The position numbers were made by a program, and so were the translations under genes. Source: an uncultured Bacteroidales bacterium (GTDB lineage Bacteria; Bacteroidota; Bacteroidia; Bacteroidales; Bacteroidaceae). From it: DNA of 41,880 nt. Numbering within the stretch: the stretch's first letter is position 1; each line of letters starts with the position of its first letter. Where the stretch lies: assembly GCA_902798685.1 (NCBI GenBank), contig CADBXO010000024.1, forward strand, positions 1 to 41,880. Reading direction: 5' to 3'. Below the pieces are notes generated by a model. The model was not told the DNA's origin and ran no database searches. It saw nothing but the letters and a program-made list of their open reading frames with translations. Of this stretch, positions 17,963 through 25,659 are shown piece after piece.

Positions 17963-19364
17963 CAAGTTTTGCGCGTTTCTTTCCGAATGCAAAGTTAAGA
18001 CCTAAACTGAAATTAAGACCAAAATCATGCAAAGGAATGAACTGCGGATTGAATTCTGCCTTCAGACGGTCAACTGCTACGAAGAAATTCACACCTCCGG
18101 GATGCAGGTTGAGCAGGAATCCCATCGATGAACCCATGGTTGTGAACGATGCGTTTCCGCTCAGGTCAAACCATCCGCAGGGTGAAAGGGTAAGTGATGT
18201 ACGTGACTCGGCATAAGGCCAAAGACCTGTACGGTAAGTAAGCAACTCACCGAATGATATCCATTTGGCGAAAGGCAGAGCATACTCGGCACCTGCCCTG
18301 AAGGTCGCGTTAAGAAGAACCTTCTCCTTCTGGTCTGTGGTTCCGGTCTGGTACATCTGGACCATATCATTGAAATCATCCTTGATCTGATCCATTGTCT
18401 CATCCTCGTTGTCACCGCTTACGTCATAGTTGTTGAATCCCTCGAACTCCACATACTCGTTATTGTTGGTGGCAAAAGTATTCATATTGGCCCAGCCGAT
18501 GAATCCGAGGTCCGTAATGGCGGCCGATACCTTAAGACCGTCAACGATATCCTTGAAGTCATATTCGGCACCCAGGTCTACAGCAAAACCATGGCTCTGG
18601 GGAACCTTGAAGTTGAATCCTTCGATACCGTCAAATGTCTGATTTTCGGGATCCAGTTTGTACTCGGCACCGGGCACGGAAGCCTTGATGGTACCGTTTG
18701 ACTTGACAAGCCACTCATCCTCATGCAGTTTGGCATCAATCTCATTGACTGTGATATCGGCATAAGCGATACCCTCCAGGAGCTTAAGGCCCAAACCTAT
18801 CGTAAGGTTTTCACCGATTTTGTGAGAATGGGTAAGTGAAGCCTCCAGATAGGAAATTGAATTGACATTGATATTCTCAATCAGATAATCGCCCTGAGCG
18901 AAACTGGCCTTCATGAAGCCGAACAGTTCCTTGGGAAGATTGATCTGCTCGTTGTTTCTGACTTTGAGGTTGAATGTGGTGAAACCGTTCTTTCCGCCCA
19001 CACCCAAAGCAAGAATATCCATATTGAGTCCTACATTGAACTGAGCTGCCTTAGGCATAGCATCCAGGAATGTCTTGGCGTCTATGTCAGGACTCATGAA
19101 TGTAGTCAGCATGCCGGGTTTGGATGTTGACTCGAAAAGGAAGTTTGCCAGACCCACTGAACTGGATGCATCGACCTGAATGTTACTCAAGGCAGGAATT
19201 GCCATGAATACGGGACGTTCGGGAGCGAATGCCGGGTTCAGCTGGTAACGCTGGTTCATGCCCTCAAGGAAATATCCGGAACTTGCACTCTGTGCAGATG
19301 CAGCGACAGTCATAAGCAGCATTGAAACTGCTACGAATGATTTCTTGAATATTTGCTTTTTCAT
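17955..19364 (-). CDS. DUF5723 family predicted outer-membrane beta-barrel protein
   Basis: This 469-residue protein has a signal peptide cleaved after about residue 25 (ASAQ). The mature part alternates polar and hydrophobic residues, with aromatic-rich segments, typical of an outer-membrane barrel. It ends with repeated strands (FGLNFSLGLNFAFG) before a short basic tail. It matches DUF5723 of Bacteroidota. It is encoded 21 nt downstream of the 1004-residue lipoprotein, which suggests the two work together at the outer membrane. No enzymatic motif is visible and the function is unknown. Confidence 0.78.
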   Translation of the reverse strand: MKKQIFKKSFVAVSMLLMTVAASAQSASSGYFLEGMNQRYQLNPAFAPERPVFMAIPALSNIQVDASSSVGLANFLFESTSKPGMLTTFMSPDIDAKTFLDAMPKAAQFNVGLNMDILALGVGGKNGFTTFNLKVRNNEQINLPKELFGFMKASFAQGDYLIENINVNSISYLEASLTHSHKIGENLTIGLGLKLLEGIAYADITVNEIDAKLHEDEWLVKSNGTIKASVPGAEYKLDPENQTFDGIEGFNFKVPQSHGFAVDLGAEYDFKDIVDGLKVSAAITDLGFIGWANMNTFATNNNEYVEFEGFNNYDVSGDNEDETMDQIKDDFNDMVQMYQTGTTDQKEKVLLNATFRAGAEYALPFAKWISFGELLTYRTGLWPYAESRTSLTLSPCGWFDLSGNASFTTMGSSMGFLLNLHPGGVNFFVAVDRLKAEFNPQFIPLHDFGLNFSLGLNFAFGKKRAKLDD

Positions 19365-19385
19365 AACGTGTATCTGTTTAGAGTG

Positions 19386-22300
19386 TTAATGCTTATCTTT
19401 CTTGTCCTTGTCACTATCCTTAGCCACATCGGTAAGGTCAACCTTAAGTCCCTTCGGGAACTTGAGACGCAGTTTCTTTACCAACAGCCACTGGCCCTTG
19501 CGGATACTGAAACCGTCTTCGGCCGATTCGCAGGCAGCCGTGAATACGATAGACTCAAGTTTTTCAAGTCCGTCTCTCTTGACATCCACATCAAGAACCA
19601 TCGGAGCCTTGGTGATTGTATCACTGCCGGCCTGAATTGAGAATGAACCTATAGTGACATCGGTCAGTTCCCTCAAATTCTTGTCATATGCCTTGGCTGT
19701 GAGTCTGACACCAAGAGGAATGGTGCTCTCCACGTCACCGATCAGCTGAATCTGGACTGCCTCGATCTTATCGGCCACATCCTCCATATCCTTGCCCAGT
19801 TCCTTGATGGTATCTGAATACTCAAGATAGAGGTCGTCGAACATCAGAGGAATGGAAACATTGTAATCACCGGATACGGAGAGTTCACGTGTCAGGTCAA
19901 TGTAGTGGTTGACTGACTGGTCAACACCTGCAGTGAGATCGAATACGATCTTGTCAGGTATGGTAGACATAAGATCTGAAAGGCGGCTCATGCGAATGTA
20001 GATGGTGTCATCTGAAGAAGTAACCTTTCTCTTATTCTTGTAGATAACCAGTGTGGTAGTGCGACTTTCGGCTGTTGTATCACACTTGGCAATACGGATG
20101 GTTCCGTCGTCAGGAATTATGTTCCGAGCGATGTAATTGCCCTTGGAATCCATAGATGAGAGGCACAGGTCGATATCAATCGGAACGGTAACCGTGCTTA
20201 TAAGGTTGATGGTGAGCTGAGGATCACTCAATGAAAGAGTGTTATTCTCATTCTGGAAGAAATCCGCATCACCCAGGTCAAGGGATACCTCCTCATGAAC
20301 CGGATCTATCTTGGGATTTACCTTACCGTAAACGGACTTGACCTCGATCGAGCTGAAACTTACCTCAGGAGATACCTTGATGACATCAAGCTCATTGGTC
20401 TGAATCTTCTGGTTGTTTACGATAACCGTTCCGCTTATACGGACTTTCTGGTTGTTGAGAACCAGATTGCCGTTTTCAAGCCACAGAGGCTCGTCAAACT
20501 CCATTCCGGTAATTGTCAGACCTGAAACGGAGAATCCGTCGGTTGAATGAAGCTCCTCATCTAGGACACCGTTTATAACGAGACTGTTACCCCTGACGTT
20601 GATACGGGTATCGGCACCGTCATAAGCCAGCTTTATGAATTTCGGGAACTCAACAGTAAACTTTGAGAATGTAAGTTCAGTAACAGTCTGAGGAACACCT
20701 TCAAACTTAAGACTCATAACCGCACCAGCCGGTTCGGTCAGATCGATACGCTTGATCATAACCAGAGTCTCGTCCACATGCTCATTGATCGATATCTCGG
20801 TTGAATCCTTGAACACTGTTGTCATCTCGCCGGTTTCAATATCAGCTTCATCAACAACGAACTTTCCCCAGAATGCAACCTCCAGTTTCTTGTTCATGTG
20901 GTTGAGCGAATCGATGGCAGCCAGATCGACATTGTCATTACCGTCTACTACGACCTTGCCCGAATAAGAAACCTCTGTATTCAATTCTATGGAATGTGTC
21001 ACCGCATCAACCGCCTGGTTGACAGCAAGCTCCTTAACCTTGAGAGCCACGGTATGGCCGACTGCCTTGGTAGCATCGAGAGACAGCCTGCTGGCGGTTA
21101 ACCATGTTCCGGCATCCTGACCATTCTCATTCTTGCAGTAATTGTCATCAAATGTAAACTTGGTCGGGAATCTGAGATCAATCTTGCTGACGCCGTTCTT
21201 GAGAGTGAACGGGTCCATGTTAAGATCTGAAACCCTGAGGTACAGCATGCTCTGCTCAGAGTCAAACGTAATAACATCGACCCTGCTAATACCTTCAAGA
21301 TTAGCAACTACGCAACTTGAAGAGATCTCCTTCTCTTCAACATCCATTTCACGACTTACTGTCTCCGCCTCTATATCTGCCATCTTAAGGCTGGCCTCCA
21401 GATCTACACCTACCTCAAACGTTGTAGGATTGTCACCTGTCACGCCGTTAACAGTCAGTTCCAGATTGTACTGGATGCTCTCGTGATAATCAATCTCATT
21501 CTCATACTGAGGATCAGAGAAATCGGCGTACCTGACATAGAATGTGATAGGCAGATGGTTATTTGCGCCCAGTGCGCTTAACGACTGGGTTGTCATGGAA
21601 ATACTGAAAACATTTCCGGTGACACTTACACATTCTGCCGGGATATAAGCATCAAGATCCGTATCCTTGGCCAGAACAAAGTTACCCGGGAAAGAGATGA
21701 CCAGAGATGACACCTTTACATCAGGATTTGTCAGAGCCTTGTAGATACCATCCAGATTTACATCCAGTGTAAGTTTCTGGCCGTTCTTGGAACCCTTTGT
21801 CGGACCGAACCACAATTTGTTCAGCTTCTTGACATCCTCGGGGAACTCATAGGTGAAATTGCACCCCATGGCCTGCGGATTGATGGTGATTCCAATGGGA
21901 GGGATAGGCATTCCGTGACCGGCCGGTACGTCATAAGGACCAACCACCGTATCTCTCTTGAATGAGGGGAGGTTCATATTGGACAGGTCTATTGACGGAA
22001 TATCCAAAGTGGTATAACTCTCCATCGTGTCAATATCAACATCATTGACCTGAGGATTTTTGAACTCCGTCTCGAGAGGATCAATATGAGGAGGTTCAAT
22101 ATCTATCTTGACAGGATCGATACCTACATCAATCTTGCTAATGGAATCCTTCATGGTGAATCCGAACAGGCCACCATCAAGTGTATCCAGAAGAGATTGG
22201 TCACCATCCACCTTGATCAGAGAGTCAAGAAAGATGGTATCAAGACTACCGATAGGAATAAAAAGACCTCCGGGGCCGATCTGCATATCCAGACTGATTT

Positions 22301-22400
22301 CCTTGTTAAGGTCAAGTTCATCAGTAAAGTTAAGACAGGAGCCAAGGCAGAATGCCGCTATAATGCCGCATAGAGCCAATGATCTTTTGCTTTTCTTCAT
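19386..22400 (-). CDS. Large 1004-residue lipoprotein with internal repeats, partner of DUF5723
   Basis: This very large envelope lipoprotein has signal residues 1-21, lipobox LGSC and lipidated Cys22. The mature part is acidic and beta-rich with no enzymatic motif. A hydrophobic-x-Phe-Pro motif recurs at residues 237 (SFPGNF), 411 (RFPTKF) and 585 (EFPKFI), exactly 174 residues apart by my count. A further copy lies at 981 (KFPKGL). SGxVxV segments follow the second and third copies by about 70 residues (480 and 656). This suggests tandem beta domains. The C-terminus is highly charged (DSDKDKKDKH). It heads the long minus-strand operon and has its own -7 promoter element. I do not recognise the family; a structural or adhesive surface role is only a guess. 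Confidence 0.75.
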   Translation of the reverse strand: MKKSKRSLALCGIIAAFCLGSCLNFTDELDLNKEISLDMQIGPGGLFIPIGSLDTIFLDSLIKVDGDQSLLDTLDGGLFGFTMKDSISKIDVGIDPVKIDIEPPHIDPLETEFKNPQVNDVDIDTMESYTTLDIPSIDLSNMNLPSFKRDTVVGPYDVPAGHGMPIPPIGITINPQAMGCNFTYEFPEDVKKLNKLWFGPTKGSKNGQKLTLDVNLDGIYKALTNPDVKVSSLVISFPGNFVLAKDTDLDAYIPAECVSVTGNVFSISMTTQSLSALGANNHLPITFYVRYADFSDPQYENEIDYHESIQYNLELTVNGVTGDNPTTFEVGVDLEASLKMADIEAETVSREMDVEEKEISSSCVVANLEGISRVDVITFDSEQSMLYLRVSDLNMDPFTLKNGVSKIDLRFPTKFTFDDNYCKNENGQDAGTWLTASRLSLDATKAVGHTVALKVKELAVNQAVDAVTHSIELNTEVSYSGKVVVDGNDNVDLAAIDSLNHMNKKLEVAFWGKFVVDEADIETGEMTTVFKDSTEISINEHVDETLVMIKRIDLTEPAGAVMSLKFEGVPQTVTELTFSKFTVEFPKFIKLAYDGADTRINVRGNSLVINGVLDEELHSTDGFSVSGLTITGMEFDEPLWLENGNLVLNNQKVRISGTVIVNNQKIQTNELDVIKVSPEVSFSSIEVKSVYGKVNPKIDPVHEEVSLDLGDADFFQNENNTLSLSDPQLTINLISTVTVPIDIDLCLSSMDSKGNYIARNIIPDDGTIRIAKCDTTAESRTTTLVIYKNKRKVTSSDDTIYIRMSRLSDLMSTIPDKIVFDLTAGVDQSVNHYIDLTRELSVSGDYNVSIPLMFDDLYLEYSDTIKELGKDMEDVADKIEAVQIQLIGDVESTIPLGVRLTAKAYDKNLRELTDVTIGSFSIQAGSDTITKAPMVLDVDVKRDGLEKLESIVFTAACESAEDGFSIRKGQWLLVKKLRLKFPKGLKVDLTDVAKDSDKDKKDKH

Positions 22401-22455
22401 AAACTGTTATTGGTTTTGTTGGTTTTTGTTTGATACAAACTGATTGATAATCGGA

Positions 22456-22489
22456 CAAAGATACGAAATAAAGGGTACACACGCGCGTG
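22456..22489 (-). promoter_or_regulatory. Promoter of the lipoprotein/DUF5723 operon with a GC palindrome
   Basis: Minus-strand TATCTTTG (22456-22463) is a perfect TAnnTTTG -7 element, 56 nt before the lipoprotein ATG. Where a -33 TTTG would be expected there is instead a 10-bp perfect palindrome, CACGCGCGTG (22480-22489), in otherwise AT-rich DNA. It may be a regulator site. Confidence 0.5.
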
Positions 22490-22522
22490 CATACCTTGAA
22501 AATTTTAAAAATTGTGAAAAGA

Positions 22523-23782
22523 TTACTCTTCCCTGCCGTTTTTGGAATCACGGCGGACTGTAACGCGGATGCCTGAAAGACGACGTTCCTTCTTTTCCAT
22601 CACCTTGAGAATCAAGTCCTTGCAGACCAGTTCCTCATCCTTCTTGGGAAAATCGCCCTTGAGCTCAAGAAGGAAACCGGCCAGGGTATCAGCCTCACCC
22701 ACATACTGGGCGTAATCGTCCTCGTCAAGTCCGACGATCCTGAAGAAGTCTGACAGCAGGGTCTTGCCCTCAAATACGTATGTATCGGGACCGGTCTTGC
22801 GGTAGCTTACCGAGTCGTCGTCAAACTCGTCATTGATCTCACCGAGTATCTCCTCAATGACATCCTCAAGGGTTACCAGGCCCGATGTCCCGCCGAACTC
22901 ATCGACCACGATGGCCATATGGATACGGCCGGTCTGGAAGTCGTGCAGAAGGTCATCTATCTTACGGGTCTCAGGTACAAAGAATGCAGGACGAATAAGC
23001 GACTGCCAGCGGAAACCGTCACCTTTCTCAAGGTATGGCAGAAGGTCCTTGATGTAAAGAATTCCCTTAATATTGTCCGATGTGCCCGAATAGACGGGAA
23101 CACGTGAATAGAAATTCTCGCGGATGCACCGGATAACCTCGCCGTAACCGGCTTTGATATCCAGCATTATCATATCAATTCGGGATGTCATAATATCCAC
23201 AACCGTTTCATCACCGAAACGTATGACACCCTCAAGGAGCTGGTGCTCGTCCTGTATATCCTCTGAGTCGGTAAGTTCCAGAGCATGCTCCAGCTGATCT
23301 ACCGAAATGTTGATATTTTTCTTAGACTGAATGCGATCGGACAGAACCTTTGAACGCATCAGAAGTGAAGATACCGGACGCAGTATTACCGTCAATGCAG
23401 AGAGCAGTCCGGTAGCTCTGAGACTGAACGAAAGAGAGTTGTGTGCCGAATAGAGTTTGGGGATGATCTCTCCGAACAGCAGCAGAATGAATGTCAGTAT
23501 AACCGTGAGCACCAGGAACTCCACCCACTCTGCACTGAAAACCAGCATCTGCGAGAATGCCAGGTCAAGCAGCAGGATTATTGCCACGTTGACCAGATTG
23601 TTGGCAGTCAGTATAGTGGCCAGAAGGCGCTCTGAGTCAGAAAGCAATGACGACGCCCTGCGGCAGCGCGGGGAATCATCTTCTGAAATGTGTTTAAGTT
23701 CCTCGGGTGACAGCGAAAAGAACGATGTCTCTGAGGCCGATACGAATCCCGAGAGAAACAAAAGAAGCAGGGCCGTCACCAT
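22523..23782 (-). CDS. gldE: GldE-type CNNM/CBS/CorC membrane protein
   Basis: This 419-residue protein has an N-terminal DUF21/CNNM membrane domain (about 1-125, starting with SGFVSASETSFFSLSPEEL), two CBS domains (about 175-305, with VDEFGGTSGLVTLEDVIEEI), and a C-terminal CorC/HlyC domain. The family includes divalent-metal transporters; the Bacteroidota branch beside ssb is annotated gliding motility protein GldE. The frame stays open for 21 codons upstream of the ATG and encodes a plausible further N-terminus without a standard start. The true start may therefore be non-ATG or altered by an indel. It is co-transcribed with ssb. No gliding or type IX secretion genes are in the window. Confidence 0.82.
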   Translation of the reverse strand: MVTALLLLFLSGFVSASETSFFSLSPEELKHISEDDSPRCRRASSLLSDSERLLATILTANNLVNVAIILLLDLAFSQMLVFSAEWVEFLVLTVILTFILLLFGEIIPKLYSAHNSLSFSLRATGLLSALTVILRPVSSLLMRSKVLSDRIQSKKNINISVDQLEHALELTDSEDIQDEHQLLEGVIRFGDETVVDIMTSRIDMIMLDIKAGYGEVIRCIRENFYSRVPVYSGTSDNIKGILYIKDLLPYLEKGDGFRWQSLIRPAFFVPETRKIDDLLHDFQTGRIHMAIVVDEFGGTSGLVTLEDVIEEILGEINDEFDDDSVSYRKTGPDTYVFEGKTLLSDFFRIVGLDEDDYAQYVGEADTLAGFLLELKGDFPKKDEELVCKDLILKVMEKKERRLSGIRVTVRRDSKNGREE

Positions 23783-23847
23783 TGCAATGACGGACCCCGC
23801 AGTAGGAATATTAAAACCGATAGGTTCTATAAGGCTTACGATTTAAG

Positions 23848-24258
23848 TTAGAACGGCATTCCGGAGTCTCCGGGTTCCGGCGCAGCACCGGGCTGCGGCT
23901 GCTGTGTTCCATCCGCCTTCTGCTGAGGACGGGTGAGCATCTCCATGGAATCAACAAAAATCTCAGTGACATAACGCTTTACGCCGTTCTGGTCATCGTA
24001 ACTGCGGTTACGGATGTTGCCCTCAACGTAGAGCTTGTCACCCTTATGAACGTATTTTTCAACGGTCTCGGCCAAACCTCTCCAGAATACGAGGTTGTGC
24101 CATTCAGTACGGTCAGGCACCTGAGTGCCGTTCTGAGCAGTGTAGCCACGTTCAGTCGTGGCCAGGGTAAGGTTAGCTACACAAACATGGTTGTCCAGAT
24201 ATCTCACATCCGGATCCTTACCCACATTTCCAATCAAAATTACTTTGTTAACTGACAT
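23848..24258 (-). CDS. ssb: Single-stranded DNA-binding protein
   Basis: This 136-residue protein coats single-stranded DNA in replication, repair and recombination. The OB fold fills about residues 1-105 (MSVNKVILIGNVGKDPDVRY, WHNLVFWRGLAETVEKYV, KGDKLYVEGNIRNRSYDDQ). A short Pro/Gln/Ala linker leads to the tip GDSGMPF, a variant of the acidic peptide that recruits partner proteins. It is transcribed divergently from the HU gene from its own consensus promoter and continues into gldE. Confidence 0.95.
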   Translation of the reverse strand: MSVNKVILIGNVGKDPDVRYLDNHVCVANLTLATTERGYTAQNGTQVPDRTEWHNLVFWRGLAETVEKYVHKGDKLYVEGNIRNRSYDDQNGVKRYVTEIFVDSMEMLTRPQQKADGTQQPQPGAAPEPGDSGMPF

Positions 24259-24284
24259 AATAATTAGGTATTAATATTTCAATG

Positions 24285-24314
24285 CAAATATACTAAAGTT
24301 TTTTTTAGAACAAA
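24285..24314 (-). promoter_or_regulatory. Promoter of ssb-gldE
   Basis: Minus-strand TATATTTG (24285-24292) fits the -7 consensus, and TTTG at 24311-24314 lies 18 nt upstream as the -33 element. It sits in the AT-rich divergent region shared with the HU gene (24259-24406). Confidence 0.6.
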
Positions 24315-24350
24315 TTAGGATTAAATCTTTTCTGAATCAGCAAAAAGAAC

Positions 24351-24358
24351 TACATTTG
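24351..24358 (+). promoter_or_regulatory. -7 element of the HU/COX24-like/rng transcript
   Basis: TACATTTG matches TAnnTTTG, 48 nt before the HU ATG. The upstream -33 region (about 24328-24334, TTTTCTG) is only a weak match. The rest of the divergent region is AT-rich and carries no small open frame that I could support. Confidence 0.5.
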
Positions 24359-24406
24359 CAACTCGAAAACAAAAAAGCGACATTTTAGACTTAAATAATT
24401 GAAAAT

Positions 24407-24682
24407 ATGACAAAAGCAGAAGTTGTTAGCGAGATCGCCAAGAAGACAGGTATTGACAAGACCGACGTTCTTGCTTGCGTAGAGGGTTTCATGGAGGTGG
24501 TAAAGGATTCACTCGAGAACGATGAGAACGTTTACCTGAGAGGTTTCGGAAGCTTCATCACCAAGAAGAGAGCTGCCAAGGCTGCACGCGATATCCTTAA
24601 GAACACCACTATCACTGTTCCCGAGCACAAGATTCCCGCTTTCAAGCCGGCCAAGACTTTCGCCCTTGCTGTAAGAAAGTAA
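24407..24682 (+). CDS. HU-family DNA-binding protein
   Basis: This 91-residue nucleoid protein bends and compacts DNA as a dimer. The N-terminal helices (MTKAEVVSEIAKKTGIDK) are followed by the strand-turn core VYLRGFGSFITKKRAAKAARD. The DNA-clamping beta arm, DILKNTTITVPEHKIPAFKP, carries the proline seen at the intercalating tip of HU/IHF proteins. Length and order are normal for the family. It is the first gene of a cluster with the COX24-like mini-protein and RNase G. Confidence 0.93.
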   Translation: MTKAEVVSEIAKKTGIDKTDVLACVEGFMEVVKDSLENDENVYLRGFGSFITKKRAAKAARDILKNTTITVPEHKIPAFKPAKTFALAVRK

Positions 24683-24708
24683 TAGTTAACTAAATAAATA
24701 TCACAGTT

Positions 24709-24798
24709 ATGCCTAGCGGTAAAAAGAAAAAAAGACATAAGATGTCTACGCACAAGCGTAAAAAGAGACTGAGAAAGAACAGACATAAGAGCAAGTAA
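24709..24798 (+). CDS. COX24/AURKAIP1-domain ribosomal mini-protein (29 residues)
   Basis: This tiny, extremely basic protein begins MPSGKKKKRHKMSTHKRKK and ends RLRKNRHKSK, with more than half Lys/Arg/His. It matches the small Bacteroidota proteins annotated as AURKAIP1/COX24 domain proteins, related to mitochondrial ribosomal protein mS38, and is expected to sit on the small ribosomal subunit. It is far below usual gene-calling limits. It lies 26 nt after the HU stop and about 100 nt before the RNase G gene, an order I recall as conserved in Bacteroidales. Confidence 0.85.
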   Translation: MPSGKKKKRHKMSTHKRKKRLRKNRHKSK

Positions 24799-24821
24799 GC
24801 TCCGTCTGTGAAAACGATTCT

Positions 24822-24869
24822 CAAAGAACAAACTTGCCGCAAAATTGTTTTCGTCAGGTTTGTTCTTTG
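24822..24869 (+). promoter_or_regulatory. Long-range hairpin in the rng leader
   Basis: A perfect 12-bp inverted repeat, CAAAGAACAAAC (24822-24833) and GTTTGTTCTTTG (24858-24869), encloses 24 nt. It lies between the COX24-like stop and the RNase G ATG. There is no real U run after it, so a structural leader element, such as a processing or autoregulation site for RNase G, is at least as likely as a terminator. Confidence 0.5.
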
Positions 24870-24900
24870 CTTTATAACGAAGTAATACACTAAAAATACG

Positions 24901-25659
24901 ATGACAAGCGAACTGACAGTAAACGTCCAGCCCGACAGTATTCAGATAGCCATTACGGAGGATCACAACCTTGTTGAGTATCAGAAAGACGCTCAGGAGG
25001 TCACCTTTGCGGTAGGCAATCTCTATCTGGGACGTGTCAAGAAGCTCATGCCCGGACTCAACGCCTGCTTTGTGGATGTAGGGTCCGAGAAGGAGGCCTT
25101 CCTGCACTATCAGGACCTGGGCCCTCAGTTCATGTCATTGAAGAAGTACATCAAACAGGTAAGGGCCAACCGCAAGAAACTTGCACCCTTCGCAAAGGCC
25201 CAGCCCGTACAGTTTGATGAGAAGCAGGGCAACATAAGCACCGCACTCGAGCAGGGTGACGAGATAATCGTACAGGTAACCAAGGAGCCCATCTCAACCA
25301 AGGGTCCGCGTCTGACAGGCGAGATATCCTTTGCAGGACGTTTCCTGGTGCTCATCCCGTTCGGCGACAAGGTCTCGGTATCATCCAAGATCAAGTCAAA
25401 CGAGGAGCGTGCCCGACTCAAGCAACTCATTCACAGCATCAAGCCCAAGAACTGCGGCGTAATAGTACGTACAGTTGCCGAGGGCAAGCGCGTAGCCGAG
25501 CTGGACAACGAGCTCTCCATCCTTTACCAGCGCTGGGAGGACTGCCTCACCAGGGCAATGAAGGTAGAGAAGGCTCCCGAACTCATTTTCGAGGAGACCA
25601 GCCGTAGCCATCCTGCGCGACATGCTGAACTCGTCATACGAGTCTATCCACGTAAATGA
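24901..25659 (+). CDS. rng: Ribonuclease G, N-terminal part, frameshifted
   Basis: This is the first half of an RNase E/G-family endoribonuclease that cleaves single-stranded RNA in rRNA maturation and mRNA decay. The start MTSELTVNVQPDSIQIAIT and the S1 RNA-binding domain (about residues 35-125, NLYLGRVKKLMPGLNACFVD through EAFLHYQDLGP) are intact. So are the RNase H-like and 5'-sensor segments (TKGPRLTGEISFAGRFLVLI). The frame is lost at about 25603-25606 after FEETSR. The last 18 or so residues here are nonsense, and homology continues in the next frame from AILRDMLNSSYES. About 5 nt appear to be missing. Confidence 0.88.
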   Translation: MTSELTVNVQPDSIQIAITEDHNLVEYQKDAQEVTFAVGNLYLGRVKKLMPGLNACFVDVGSEKEAFLHYQDLGPQFMSLKKYIKQVRANRKKLAPFAKAQPVQFDEKQGNISTALEQGDEIIVQVTKEPISTKGPRLTGEISFAGRFLVLIPFGDKVSVSSKIKSNEERARLKQLIHSIKPKNCGVIVRTVAEGKRVAELDNELSILYQRWEDCLTRAMKVEKAPELIFEETSRSHPARHAELVIRVYPRK

